DNA from: Liriodendron chinense
Lineage: Eukaryota > Streptophyta > Magnoliopsida > Magnoliales > Magnoliaceae
DNA: 64,000 bases
Direction of reading: 5' to 3'
Assembly (NCBI GenBank): GCA_003013855.2
Contig: PVNU02000127.1
Location: 1,550,001 to 1,614,000 of the forward strand
Both the position numbers and the translations under genes were made by a program. Below are positions 46,496 to 61,728 of this stretch, piece after piece; position 1 is the stretch's first letter; each line of letters opens with the position of its first letter. Below the pieces are notes generated by a model that saw only the letters and a list, made by a program, of their open reading frames with translations, had not been told where the DNA came from and searched no databases.

Positions 46496-49400
46496 AGAGG
46501 AAACATGATTTGAATAGCAGTTTGTCATTGTTACAATAGTGGATCCAAGGACAGTTTATTGGCAATCTTTTGAAAGCATTCTTTCATCATCATCATCTAA
46601 GCTTTATTCCAATTAATTGGGGTCGGCTACATGAATCCTATTCCACCTTTCCACTCTACCAAGGGCCATACCCCTATTATGGGAGCATTCATGACAGTCC
46701 ATATGGCTAACTTAATTCCTTCGTAGTCACCTAACAGTTTGGAAAAGGGTTCAACTAGTTTTGATTGTTACAAAGTAAACAATGTAAAATGAGAGTATGA
46801 GATAAAATCTATAAACAAACTGGGAAGAGCACATTGATGGATCAAATGCCAGTGATCCCATTTCTGTTACTCCAAGATAAATCTCGTAATTTAAGGTTTA
46901 TAGAAAGTATTTCAGCTTAGCGTCGTAGTTTGAGGTTACTCGGCCTCAGCAATTCATTGCCAGCTCGTTACCAACACACTGGATGCCACCTCTGGCGTTA
47001 TCTAGGGTAATGAGTATGTTTATTGAGATCCACAATATCCAGTTATTCTTCAGATATTGGATGGCCATTGCCCTTAATAGAGGTTGATGCAATAGATATG
47101 CACAAAAAAAAAAAAAAAAAGACTACAAGCACGGACAAGGAGAGCAGCTGAGATTGTTACCCTTTATAAGGGGTTATATACTTATCGGAGATAATAATCC
47201 TGACAGGAAACCATGGGCAGCTGGGGTTTCATCAGTATTCCACATGCATATTATGCAAATACATTCCCATCAAGCAGCAAATAGAAGACATACATCAGTG
47301 CAAAAGGGCATCATACCTGCTTGAATAGCTAAAAGGCCTCAGAAGTCCAGAAAGTTCACTGTACTTAGTTCTAAGTTCTATTTGAGGTAGGTGAATTCCA
47401 GAATGATTCTTATGGACATCAGAAGCAAGTATCTATACTTATGACAAGCAGGAATTCTTTTCATCTCATATCCATGTAGATAATGATTTAACAAGAAGTC
47501 TATTTCATGGAACTTACCATATTATCTTCTCCGATCTCTTCAATGATTTCAATAGTGGAACCATCAGATGTAGCTAAAAGTAAACACCCATTCATCAAAA
47601 ATTTCATGCTGCCAGTGCCTGATGCCTCATGACCAGCAGTACTGCCAGACAATTATGAAAACACTACATGTCAAAGGAAGAAGAAAGAATGCATGAAGCA
47701 CAGAGAACATATGCAAAAAATTTCCCTTTGGAAGCTACTGTACTCCTAAAAGTGAAAGATATTATGTTTACTAGTTTGGGAACTTCACTCAGTGTAAGTA
47801 CTTCCGCACTTCGATAGGCTACTGGTGAAAATGAACACAGTAGATTGAGAACACGTCCTACCTTTTATTGTTTTCTTTTGTTTTCTGTTTTTTTTTTTTT
47901 TTCCCCTTTTCCTTTTTACCTTTTGTTAAGCAATGATTTGTTTTTTTATTGTAAAAGGGGGAGAACTCATCCACTAAGGTAATGGATAAGAGTCACCTGA
48001 ACAGAAAGAGTCCTAGGATACACCTTCCATTATAGGATGCGTATTTTTTTTTTCTGGAAATTAACAAAAGGTAAAATATTTGCTAAATACTGGTGGTTCC
48101 TACTAACTGTGAATCTACCATAAAATGAATAAGAAAGAGCCTTGCAAGCGTTCTTCTCAGACCTGATGTGTTGTGAAAGGTCACTCCCAGGTATTACTAA
48201 TTCAGCAACAGAGACATTGTAATCTGGAATAAAAACCTGCAGAACTGAAATAATTATTTCTTGCAATCAAATGGCCAATGAGCTGGAATCATGAGCTGTA
48301 GAAGTAGAAGAAACATTTCTCCTGTTGGCTAAACACTTAAATGGCAAAAAGAAACTAAAAGGAACTTAAAATAAGGGCTGCAATTTGCAACTGGGGTGAA
48401 CTTAGAATTACGGTTACAATTAGGCTGGGCTGGAGCAGACTGCTTTCAGCTGGGTCGGCCAAGTCTAGAGGCCCGCAGATTGGGTTTTGCAGGAAATTTC
48501 CAGGACTGATAATTAATTGCGCTGGGCCTTGGCTGAGCCTGTATGAAGGCCTGATAGGTTCGCCAATCCACTCTTTGACTTATTTAAAATTGTTGGTGTT
48601 GATCTTCATTAATGCAGGATAACCGAGAACGATAATCAAATAGGATTAATAATCATCTAATAACATAAAACATTCTTTTTCAAACAGCTTCAAGGAAAGT
48701 AAAAAATTATTAAAATGCAGTACATTTGTTTGCTTTGCACAAATATTCAGACGTGTACATTCTAAAAATCAGCTAGGTTTACAGCAAAAGCTATAAGGGA
48801 CTTCATCCCAATTTATTACATGTATTAACATCTCTGTACATTCGACATCATGATAATAGTGATGCAGGCTAAGTTCATGAAATCATCTGACGTCACAACC
48901 AATGCCGGCCATCACCATGGTTTTGGAGGGACAGAATGGCGTATAGTGCACAGTGTCTGCCAAAACCACGGGCAAGCATTGTGACTTTCACCTTTGTTCC
49001 CAATGATATATGTATGCATGTGTTTGTCTGCATTTGTAAGCCAGCATGAGGGTATATATGAGTGGATCGATGCATTAAATGTCGATGACCAAGTTCTAGT
49101 AACATAATAATAGAAATACTTTAGTATGAATAAAAAAAAGCCAGAGTATTTTAATAGAATCCTATGAACTGAGTACAAACTTTCTTGATGGAAAGTAAGT
49201 GGAGGGTTCTCTTTCTTGCAGTCCTTTGGGCCATCTGGATGGGAAGGAATAATCGGGTCTTCAGGAATAGCAAGACTTCTTTGGCGGGGGTTTTCTCTCA
49301 GGTTTTGGTGTTTTTTAGGTATTGGACTCTATAATTTGTATCGGTTGCCTATGGGGTTTTGGGGTTTTGGGCCTGTCTCGGTGACAGTTGCTGTATAGCT

Positions 49401-52400
49401 ATAAGTTTTGTTGCTCTTTTTTTTCTTGTACATCTCCTTTTTGTTCTTTGCTGAATCTAATAAAATCCTTGCCTTAAAAAAAATAATAATAAATAAATAA
49501 ATAAAACTGAGTACAAACAAGTCATTTCTTGTTTTAATTGCACAGCAGAAAAATGTCACAATCCATTAGCAGAAGTACTATCCGATCTAAGTTAATTTTT
49601 TTGAAGAGTTACTTCTTTCAATAAACACAATAAAAGCCAGAAACTTGTAAGGAAATGACATCCACAATTTCAGGATATACCAATTTCAATAAATCTCCAA
49701 CATCAGGATCATTATTGATCTTCTCTCCAACAGCATGACAGAGTTTGATGATCTTTTTGGCAATTTCATAACCAGGAGCAGCTTTCCCTCCAATGACACA
49801 AACACGAGGTACGACCTTTCTCTTCTCACTCTCATTCATGTTCTGAGATATCAAAATGAGAATATAGTCAAGCAAGACACCCATTTGAAGGTGCTGAAAA
49901 CACAGATCCATGGCATGAGAGAAACATTAGAACTGAATATTTTTATGGATACTAATGTAGCACCTACAAATTAGAAGCAATGCCTGTTCCAGAAAGCTAG
50001 AAGAAGAAAAGCAGCAAGGTAAAAGAACTCGATAGCATACACCAGACTGAATGGCAATTAATGTGCTGGAGGCCAACAAAATGCACAACTTGTTTCCATT
50101 AGTGTTGTGTGCCTTGAAAAGCCAATATGGAACTTGTCCATTGACAATGCGGATCTTGCCCACTGACATATAATGATCTTGTCTAGATCATTTTGACCGT
50201 AGCTCAGAGGGGACAGGTTATGTGGGTCTATCTTAAGCATTTGTGAACATGGATTAGAGGAGAGGATTTCCTCTTTTGTCCTTGGGAACTTGAGTTTGGA
50301 CAACCACCACTGGCCAAGGGAGAGTTTTGTTCTATGGGTCTCAGTAACCGGTTAGTCCATGACCGCCCAACAGGTTTTAGGCAAATGTGTGGTTATTCTA
50401 ATGTGGTTGTCCTATGTGAAAGAACTGAAAACATGTCGGGATGGAAGGTCTCCACCATCGGGCTCAACAAGCAGGAGACTTTTCTTGTTTTTTTTTTTTA
50501 GGTAACACTACCAGGGATTGGACCTTGGATCACTCACACAGACTACACTGTCTCTACCAGCTTATCTAACGAGCAGGAAACACTTCTTTTACTTTCTTTC
50601 TTTCTTTTTTCTTTTCTTTCTTTTTTTTTTTTCAAAAAACCTATTTCAGCCCTGTAACGAACCGTTATGGGGCCTTTATGGGTCAAATTTTCCATTACAG
50701 TCATAACAACCCCGTAACTGTTACCATAACATAACCTTTTTGGAATACCTTGGAGAGAGAACCCTTCTCCTTTTCTTCCTCTTCCACATTCGCACATTCA
50801 CACGTGGGGTCCACCACTGGACAACTCCTCTTGCACTTCCCAAGCCCTGCTCTATGGTGTATGTGTTGACTCTCATTCTTCTCCTCATCTGGGATGCATT
50901 TGGGAGAGACCTTCTAGATTGAAGATGCAATATCGACAATCTATGCAGTTTTCAGAGGCGGCAATAAAGAGGAAATCCTAACTGTAGGATTTTTTGTTTT
51001 GATTGTAGAAGCTTGATGATATCTAGATGGGGATCTTTGGAACTAAGTTTATATAAAATCTGAATTTTTGAAAAGGTTTTAAATTCTGCTGCATTTCAAA
51101 AAACCCTAACAGTTTCAAACAGGTGGCAGTAAGAAAATTATTCCACCCTTTTAGAGACTAAATCTTATTTAGGAAGGAATAAGAAGCTAACTACAACATC
51201 AACACAGTCTCTTTGTAAATATGTACTGATATTGCGCACTGTAAAATAGCTTGAAATATGACAGTTTCATCAATTAAACCAGGTGATTCCTATATGGAGA
51301 CAAGACTGTCATACAATCTATCAATATCATCTGAAGAAGATTCCACCCCCTCTGAATCTAATTTAACGTGGGATTTTTTTTTCTGCAGCATTGGAATATG
51401 TTCAATGAAATAAAAATGCATATCACCTACCTTTATGCAATCATACCGATGGATGATTCCCAGTAAATTAAGCAATTGCCTTTTATACTCGTGTATACGC
51501 TTGATTTGTACATCGAACATTGCGTCAGGGCTTACCTGCAGTTTGAAGTGATAGGTTGCCAGTTACTAGGAAGCATCTAATAGTTGTCAATGGGTAAAAA
51601 GTAACTCAATTGCAGAGACCCTAAGGAAGCAAGTCCTTAAAGGTAACGTTTCCTCAAACCTTTAGACCACTCATTGCTTCAATGTACTCAGCAAGCCTCA
51701 TTTTATTAACCCTCCGAACCTAGAAAACACAATAACTTGATTCCATGACAAACTGTTTCATGAAATTTAATTTCAAAAGCATCTGCATACATGCAATAGC
51801 CTAGAGAAATACCAGTTGCCATTCCTGTTGCAGATTGGCATTGTCTGCATGCTCTCGCAATCCCATTAAAAGGTCGACGTCACGAATCCAAGCTTCTGTT
51901 CCGAGCCATTTTGAGATAAGACCACATAAACTAGGATTACTCACCACAATCCAGCGACGCTGAGAGATGATATGATACAAATGTTAGATATGAAACAACT
52001 ATCACCAGTGTCCAATTTGCTTTTATGCAGCTACTTAAATATTTCCTTAGTGTGTAATCAGTGCCAAATACATTTTAAAAAAAAAAGAAAGACATTGAAA
52101 CATAAACCGTCGACAACACCATAACAGCCTTGGAATATAACAAGCATGATAGGCAACACTAAATTGTCTTCGATGGAAATCTACACATACACACCTAAGG
52201 GCCCGTTTGGATGCAATTCATCAAAAGGGGGATTTCCAAAAAAGGAGGTTTCAAGCTAGCTTTTTCAGTCGAGTCGGAGTTTTAGCACTAACTTTGTTTT
52301 GTGGGAGATGAGATGGAGGTTTGCAAAGTACATCCAAATGCACAAAATCAATCATTGGTTGGATCAAAATGGCATTCACGCCTCAAACACCCCTTCAGAG

Positions 52401-55400
52401 CTGCATCCAAACAAGCCCTAAAGGGACATCATACTGCTGGCTATTGACCGAGTAGAAATAAAAGAGACGATCACCTTTCTATTTCAATCTGACAGATCGA
52501 TAAGCATTATCTTCAACCTGAATGGTTGGATAGGCTTGATCTGATGTCTGGAACCTTGGATGTGCCCGAAGAAAAATCTGTACCATGAACCCTGGGGTGG
52601 ATCTGATTGCACAAGCCATCAGTAGGGACGAATCCACGATTCAATCCAATTATTGGGTGGCATGATTGCACTAATACCTATCCATCATGAGGATATAGTA
52701 CAATATATCTACCTTAATCATTCTATTTTCAGCTCTACAGACAGCTGCTGCCATCATAAGGACAGCTCCAAGGGTTGTTCTAGCTTGGCTTGCTTGATGT
52801 AATGGACAGCTTTTAGGATCCAAACCAACGAGAATGTATTTCCAAGGTGGTAACAAAGGCTTTCAAGATGGATTTCAGACCCGTGTCTTACAAATCTGAG
52901 GAAATGTCATTCAGGGTTGATTCTGGGTCACCTAGAATAGGTCATTAGATGGTTTTAGGTCATCTAAGAAGCAAAGTTGCCTCCAGTGCATATTGCAGAT
53001 ACAGTTACTCTCACCACGAGAGGAATGTATTAATACTGGAAGCCCCTTCCAGATATACAGAGGACAGAAATTACATTTCATATATCTTGAAGTACTTAAA
53101 CTGCAAAGCAAGCTTCAACCACCACGAACAAAGTAAAGAGAGCAGCATTTTGTACCTGAGTAACACCATTTGTCTTGAAGTGAAACTTCTGAGGCCAAAG
53201 CTCGTAGAAGTCCTGTAGAAATAGTTCTTTTATTAATGTTGAATACCTTTAGAGAATTTTATGTAATAAAATTCATCTATCCACAAAGTCAATAAATAGA
53301 CCATTAGCATTTTTATTGATTGTTAAGGTCCTAAGGATCTTTAGCTATTAAGTAAATGAACACAGTATCATGGAAGAAATGATCCAACCATGTAACAATT
53401 ACAAATAATAGTAAATCAAAATGGTAACTTCATATGCACAATGTTCACATTCATTAGGTAAGAATAAAAGAGATGATTGCCAATAAAAAATGAAGACATA
53501 TTTGATTCCAGGTATGCCCCAACTGAAACAGCCCCAATCTTCTGGTTCTATGTGCCTTTTAGGAGTTGGGAAACTAAAAAGTTGATGTATTCTTTTTTCT
53601 TTAAGGGCGTGTAAGTGTGGGCAGAAATACAAAGAATGGCAGGATCTATGTAATCATGATGCTATGAGCAAGGACTGTGACTGTGCTGTAAAATATAGTG
53701 AAGGAAGGGACACCTCTTGAGGGCAGGATGTAACAACAAATGGAAAGGGCATACAAGTTCAGACCCTTAAAACCATCGACTTACGTGGATTTCTGATGGG
53801 GACATCCCACATCCACCGTTATGCACGTATCAGAGGAGGCAGCGGACCCCACTCTCTTTGTGGCTGGACATGTAGCGGGACTAGAGCAGGAGCACATCTG
53901 GACACTTTTAATGTGTCTTCGGGCCTGATAGGCTGGACCGGGCCGCATCCGGGCCGACACACCCTTCTCTTTTGTTTAGGCATTTTTTTTTTTGTTCTTT
54001 TTTGTTTTCGCAGGCACTTTAGTGCACTTTTCTATTTCATAGCTTATATATACTTCATGAGAAACCCTATCTCATTAATGAATGTTCATGAATATTAAGA
54101 AAACCCTTCTTCTTACTTAAGACGAGCATGAAAGTTCCAGCGATTGGAGCTCTTTTAGGTGCGATGTCAACGGTGTGATGCCGAATCAATCTTCTCTACC
54201 TCTTTCCTCTTATTCTTCTCCACAAGATCAAGGTGAGTTGTGTAGTTTTCTTCATCCGATTAGAGATGTTTCAAGCTTTCATGAATCCAAGCCAAAACCC
54301 TCATTGGATAGGCCTACAACCACTTTTTCCTAACTTTTCCTTAAAACCCTAAGCCCTTTCCCATCCGTTTTCATCAATTCAAGCCTAATCGCAATCCGTT
54401 TCTCAAATTCGACCACTCCCTCTTATCCAAATCCTGAATTTTCCCTTTCGTAACCCTAAATACCCAAATCCCAAATTGTCCAAACCCTAATCCACATCCA
54501 TACCCAATTTTCAGCCATACCCAAGAACCCTAGAGCCCTACCCATGAATTGTAGGATTAACCTTATGCTTGGACACGGAAATTCTACCTTCCATAGGTCC
54601 CGGGTTTTGAGATTTTAACGTTCCTTTATCATTTGCTTGTAGTTGTGATTATAAAACATGGTTTATAGCTTATTTAGATTTATGCATTTGTGATTCGAGT
54701 AGATTCAATTAAATTATTCATTGTTTTACAATTCTGCTTTAGTTCATTCCGCATCATATTGATAAGACCATTGTCCTGTGTCAAATTTTGGTATTAGAGC
54801 TTAGGCTCGTAGCATAAGGTGTACAGAGCATCTCATCGATCACATCTAAGGTTGGTTAGTGCATATATCATATAGTTTAGGGTTTCAAATTACGGCGTCT
54901 AGGGTAGAAACTTTTTCTTTGGTCATAACATAGAGTTGTAGGGCCTTAAAATTCATTCAAGAGTTGTCCTTTGTTCATGCCCATTCGTTCTGGTCGTGGT
55001 TTTGGATTACACATTGCCACCATGAGTCAAGATCAAGTTCTTGAAACTCTGAACACCATACTCCGGCGTTTGGAAGCCCTCGAGACCCAGAATAGAGCCA
55101 CTCAAACTCGTATCACACAATTAGAGGCGTCCAATCAAGCTAACCCCAACCCTGTGGAAGATGATCAATCCCAAGTGGGAGGTGCGGGAGATAATCCTGC
55201 AAGAGGTCGAGTAGGTCTAGGAAGAGGCTGTTGCCAAGTTTTGGGCCATCATGGGGTGCATGCCCAACCACCCCAGAGGGAGTTCGATGATAGGTACGAC
55301 CAGTGTTTGCATTATCTCCGATATTATCGAAATATCCCCGATATTATCTCTATTTCTAGCTCAGCGACACCGATAACACCGGTAGCGATACCGATAACAC

Positions 55401-58400
55401 TGATAATATAAAAAATTCTTGATATCGGTGATGTATCACTAAATATTGCCAATGTATCAATATCGTTAATATTTTCAATTGTGTAAATTACAGGCGCTGT
55501 TTGTATTGTCAATACATTGATCCCGTTGGTGTATTGCCAATATTTTTTACTGTGTAAATTCCAAGTGTCGCTTGTGTCATCAATGTATCTGCAATATTTC
55601 GATAATATCGCCAATGTATCGATATGCAAAAAATCTATATATTTAATAATATCGCCAATGTATCGATATGCCAAAAATCTATATATTTAAAAAATTCCCA
55701 TTTCATATTTTTTATGGGTGCATGGTTGTATGCAGCGTTCAATTTGTTAGCGACAACATTGATAATATCACGATATTATCATTATCGCAACACGGCAATA
55801 ACGAGACCACAATCTTTAGTTTCTTTTTCAGTTGTTAACGATTTGTTTGGAAATTTCATGTGTTGCCAATATTCTGAAATATCGATAGATGTTTGGATGG
55901 AAGTTCAGATTTTGGATGGATGAGATGATTGGACTGACTTCTTACGACAACACATGCTTTTAGGCCCCCATTAAATAGAAACCTATTATGTATGCATTCG
56001 TTATGCAATTTTTTTATTCCTAAATATGTAACTATGTGTATTTTATCAACTCCTGAGGTTTCATTGAAAAATTCCACTGTTTTTCCCATTTTCCTCGCAT
56101 TTCCAGTTATCAGCGATATTATCGGCGATATCGATATTGTTTCGGTATCCCCGGTTGGCGAAACTTGTAGCGACACCGAAACTTCGAACACTGGGTACGA
56201 CCTTGATGATCGTATCTTGAAGAGTGTCAAGATTGAGGCCACGTATTTCGATGGTCGTTTGGACCCAAAGGCCTTCCTCGATTGGTTAACAAAGATGGAC
56301 CACTATTTTGAGTGGTATGCCATGTCTGAGGACCGTCGTGTGAGGTTCGCCAAGATGAAGTTGGTGGGCCAAGCTAAGTTATTTTGGACCAACCTTGAGC
56401 GCAAGTTGGACAAGACAGATCAAGTTCCTATTGTGCATTGGGATGAAATGAAGGAAGCTTTGAAGGAGAAGTACGTCCCTCTCTCGTATCAACAGAGGTT
56501 GATGGGTTAATGTCAATCCCTTCATCGGGGATCCATGCCAGTGACGGATTACATCTCCAAATTCGAAGAATACATGATGAGATGTAACGTCGATAAGGAC
56601 CCGTTGGTTGCCCTTTCCGGATTCAAGATGGGCCTCAAATCCGATATTTAGCGAGAGTTGCGTACTCACGTGGTAAGCAACTTGGAGCATACCTACCAAA
56701 TGGTGCAAGAGCTAGAGCAGTACTTGAAACCTCAGATGCGTAGACGGTTTGAACCCCAAGAGTCCAGTGCTAGGGTAGCCCCATCTGGAGCTAGGCCTAC
56801 ACTTGCGGGTCAACCAAAACCCACTACTAGCACTCCAACTAACCAAAGAGACATTAAAGGAAAATGAGTTGCTGGTGTGGGCCCACAACCAAGTGAGCCT
56901 AAGCAGTGTTTCAACTATCGTAGCTTTGGCCATTTTGCGTTTGATTGTCCCTCTAAACCACGAAACAAGGCTCTCGTGATTGGTGAGCATGGGCAAGTTG
57001 AAGAAGATCAGGGTGAAGGCAAAAAAGTAGAATATCTCCCTGAGATAGGTGCTAGTGATGAGTAGGAGACCATACCCCTTGCAGTAGTGCGTTGTGCCTT
57101 AGCCCAAGCTAAAGGTAGAGATGATTGGCGTAGAAATACAATCTTTTATACGTACGACAAGTGTGGGGAAAAGAATTGTAAGGTGATCATCGATAGTGGG
57201 AATTGCACTAATGAGGTTTCCTCTAGCACCATCACTCGTCTGGGCCTGACGCCCACACCCCACCCTGAGCCTTACCGCATGTCATGGGTTAACACGTCCT
57301 CTATGCCAGTTACACAACAATGTCTGATTCCTATAAAGTTCGCTACATACACAGACTCATTGTGGTGTGATGTCGGCCATAGATGTAGGCCACGTCATCC
57401 TTGGTAGACCCTAGTTGTTTGACCACGATATGACCATCCATGGTCGCTCAAATGAGTGTACTTTCATGCACGAGGGAAAGAAGATCAAGTTAAATCCTCC
57501 TCCACCCAAGAATCCCTCAGGTGCTAAGAAGGAGGATGCAAGAAAGGGCGAGCAAAAGGTGGTAAAAAAAGCGAAATCCAAGTCTCTCCACATATTAAAT
57601 GTAAAGGAGTTTGAGAGAGAGGCTACAAAGGATGCAATGGTGTATGCCCTTGTGGCTAAGGAGGCTACAACTAAGGTTGTGGTAGATGTAGCGCCAGAGG
57701 TGAGTCTCATTTTAGAAGAGTGCTATGACGTCTTTCCTACAGACTTACCAGATGAGCTACCACCCATGAAGGACATCCAGTATGCCATTGACCTTGTCCC
57801 TGGGTCGACCCTACCTAACCTCCCACATTATAGAATGAACCCTACGGAGCATGCGGAATTGAAGAGGCAGGTTGATGAGCTCCTTCATAAGGGTTTCATT
57901 CCAGAGAGTATGAGTATGTGCGTCGTGCCGGCACTTCTCACACCTAAAAAGGATGGCACATGGCGTATGTTTGTGGATAGTAGGGTCATTAACAAAATCA
58001 CAATCAAATACCGGTTCCCCATACCGCGTCTTGACGACATGCGAGACATGATGGCCAATGCCACCATATTCTCTAAAGTGGACCTCAAGAGTGGGTATCA
58101 CCAAATCCATATACGCCCAGGAGATGAGTGGAAGATGGCCTTTAAGACAAAGGACGAGCTATACTAGTGGCTAGTCATGCCCTTTGGTTTAACTAATGCC
58201 CCAAGTACTTTCATGAGGGTGATGACCCAGGTGTTGAGGCCCTTTATGGGTAAGTTCCTCGTAGTGTACTTTGATGATATTCTCATCTACAATACATCCA
58301 AGTAACAACATCTCGACTACTTGAAGCAAGTATACGGGGTCCTTCAAGCTGAGAAACTTTACGTTAACCTTAAGAAGTGTACTTTCCTGTCTACAAGCGT

Positions 58401-61400
58401 TATATTCTTAGGGTTTATCGTGTTAGCTGAGGGGATGAGAGCAGACCCTGAGAGAAGATTAGGGCTATAGTGGAATGGCCTGAACTGCGAAATATTCATG
58501 AGGTGTGAAGCTTTCACAGCTTAGCCACTTTTTACAGAAGGTTTATTAGAGGATTTAGCACCATAATGGCTCCCATTACAGACTGCATCAAGAAAGGGGA
58601 GTTCATTTGGACTAAAGCTGCCTCGACAGCTTCTAAGCAAATCAAGGGCAAGATGAGTGAAGCACCCACATGCGCCTTCTTGACTTTTCCAAAATCTTTG
58701 AAGTTGCGTGTGACGCATTAGGTGTAGGTATAGGTGGCGTGTTGAGCCAAGAGGGACATTCCGTTGCATATTTTAGTTAGAAGTTAAATGAAGCAAAGCA
58801 ACGGTACTCTACCTACGACAAAGAATTCTATACGGTAGTCCAATCGTTGAGACATTGGAGACATTACCTGCTACCGCAGGAATTTGTCTTGTTCTCTGAC
58901 CGCGAGGCCTTACATTATTTAGGCTCTTAGAAGAAGCTTAACCCAAGGCATGCAAAGTGGGTGGAGTTTCTTCAAGAGTATTCGTTTGTGCTAAAACATA
59001 AGGCCAAGGTAAAAAACAAACCTGCTGATGCCATTAGTCGTAAAGTGATGCGCCTTCAGTCCATGAGTGTTGAAGTTACGAGATTTAAGAATTTGAAAGA
59101 TGAATATCCTGCATGCCCCGACTTTGGACACATCTATGCGTCACTTCTGGATGATCAGATGAATACTGATGGGTTTGTCTTGTTTGATAGTTTCTTATTT
59201 AAAGGAGACAAGCTCTGCATTCCTTGTACATCCCTACGAGATTTCCTTGTCTGGGAACTTCACGCTGGTGGAGTCGCTAGACACTTCGAGAGAGACAAGA
59301 CCATTGCCCTTGTTGAGGACCTGTTTTATTGGCCAAGTCTCAAGAGAGATGTCGCCAAGACTATAGAGCAGTGCCGTACTTGTCAACTGGAAAAGCAAAA
59401 GAGGCAAAACAAGGGTGTATACACGCCTTTGCCAGTGCCACATGAACCGTGGTAAGACGTCAGTATGGATTTCGTGCTTGGGCTTCCCAAGACTATCCAA
59501 AAGCACAATTCCATTTTTGTTGTGGTGGACCGTTTCTCGAAAATGGTCACTTCCTGCCTCGCTCCTGACCGTGATGTATGATTCATGAGTTATTTTTGGA
59601 AGACACTGTGGCATATGATGGACACGAGGCTCTAGTTTTCGTCGGCATACCATCTGCAAACCGATGGTCAAACGGAGGTGGTAAATAGGAGTTTAGGGAA
59701 TCTTCTACGATGCTTGGTGAGTGATCACACTAGAACATGAGACATTGTTTTACCTGTGGCTGAATTTGCATATAATAGTTCGATAAATAGGTCTATAGGC
59801 ATGAGCCCATTTAAAGCCGTACTTGGCTATAAATGTAGGAAACCTGTAGATCTTATTCCCATGACTGTCTTGAGTAGGCCATCAGAGTTAGCTCAGTCCT
59901 TTGCACAGCATATTCATGAAATACATGTTGAGATTAGAAAGCGGATTAATGGAAGCAATGAACAATATAAATTGAATGCTGACTCACATCACAGGTTGCA
60001 AGAATTCCAAGTGGGTGATTATGTCATGGTCCACATACGACCTGAACAGTTCCCACAAAGAGCCGTCAAGAAATTACAAGCACGTAGTACCAGCCCATAT
60101 AAGATCTTAAAACATTTGAGCACTAATGTGTATGTAGTAGATCTTCCACCCCGTATAGGAATTAGTTCTACATTTAATGTGGAGGATCTAGTGGCTTTCA
60201 AGGGTCACCCAGATGACATATCTACCCCACCCCATCCTACTTGGCCTATTCCTACCCCATCTTCCCAACCTTTACCCCCTTTACCACAACAACCTAAGAG
60301 GAAGGAAGAGATTGAAGACATTCTAAATGAGCAAGTGGCGTCGACTAGCGAAGGAGGGTACCAGAAGTATTTAGTCAAGTGGAAGAATTGACCGACTTCA
60401 GATTGCACGTGGTTGACAGAGATTGAGCTACAGCGGATAGATCCAGACATCCTAGAGCAGTATTGAGTTTTATGTCGACGGAGTCGACTTCTTTTTCAGC
60501 CAGGGTCCGTCTTCTTTTCAGCCAGGGAGAGTTGATGGGGACATCCTACATCCACCGTTACGCACGTATCAGAGGAGGCGAATCCCACTCTCTTTGTGGC
60601 TGAACGTGTAGCGGGACCAGAGCAAGAGCACATCTGGACACTTTTTATGTGTCTTCGGGCCTGACAGGTTGGACCGGGCCGCATCCGAACCGACACGCCC
60701 TTCTCTTTTGTTTAGGCTTTTTTTTTTGTTCTTTTTTGGTTTCGCAGGCACTTTAGTGCACTTTTCTATTTCATAGCTTATATATACTTCATGAGAAACC
60801 CTATTTCATTAATGAATGTTTATGAATATTAAGAAAACCCTTCTTCTTACTTAAGATGAGCATGAAAGTTCCAACGATTGGAGCTCTTTTTGGTGCGATG
60901 CCAACGATGTGATGCCGAATCTATCTTCTCTACCTCTTTCCTCTTACTCTTCTCTACAAGATCAAGATGAGTTGTGTAGTTTTCTTCATCCGATTAGAGA
61001 TTTTTCAAGCTTTCATGAATCCAAGCCAAAACCCTTATTGGATAGGCCCACAACCACTTTTCCTTGAAACCCTAGCCCTTTTCCCATCTGTTTTCATCAA
61101 TTCAAGCCTAATCCCAATCCGTTTCACAAATCCAACCACCCCCTCTTATCCAAATCCGAATTTTCCCTTTCGTAACCCTAAATCCCCAAATCCCCAATGG
61201 CCAATTCCCAAATTGTTTAAACCCTAACCCTAACCCCAAACCACATCCATACTGAATTTTCAGCCATACCCAAGAACCCTAGAGCCCTACCAATGAATTG
61301 TAGGATTAACCCTATGCTTGAACATGGAAGTTCTACCTTCCATAGGTCCCGGGTTTTGAGATTTTAACGTTCCTTTATTAGTTGCTTGTAGTTGTGGTTA

Positions 61401-61663
61401 TGGAACATGGTTTATAGCTTATTTGGATTTATACATTTGTGATTTGAGTAGATTCAATTAAATTATTCATTGTTTTACAATTCCTCTTTAGTTCATTTCG
61501 CATCATATTGATAGGACCATTGTCCTGCGTCAATTTCTATAGAGAGACCCACACAGAATCAGCGGACTGAATTTGAGTCATTTGGCCATGTCATGTGAAA
61601 AAGATAACTCATTTCTCTCCTCTACTTCCTCTCTTCATATGGGATAAAGGGAGACATCTTCTC

Positions 61664-61728
<65 letters not shown>

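Larger units (their letters stand above)
53794..61532 (+). mobile_element. Ty3/gypsy LTR retrotransposon, full length, degenerate
   Basis: A 7739-bp element within phosphorylase intron 53213-62197, antisense to the gene. LTRs are 53794-54783 and 60533-61532, both TGATGGGG...TGCGTCA/TGTGTCA. The perfect 5-bp duplication ATTTC lies at 53789-53793 and 61533-61537. A Met-initiator primer site and a polypurine tract are in place. Gene order gag, protease, RT, RNase H, integrase, then a chromodomain-like end, marks the Ty3/gypsy group, probably a chromovirus. About a dozen substitutions separate the first 175 bp of the two LTRs by eye count, mostly transitions, so it is not recent. It is inactive: gag is split by a hAT element and pol has many stops. 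Confidence 0.97.

Noticed and set aside
46167..46565. Protein with Ile-Tyr repeats
   Set aside because: Translation of the TA microsatellite.
57415..58167. 250-codon frame with reverse transcriptase similarity as a possible host gene
   Set aside because: It is part of pol in a bounded LTR retrotransposon.
61219..61237. Interstitial telomere
   Set aside because: Fewer than three repeat units and located inside an LTR.
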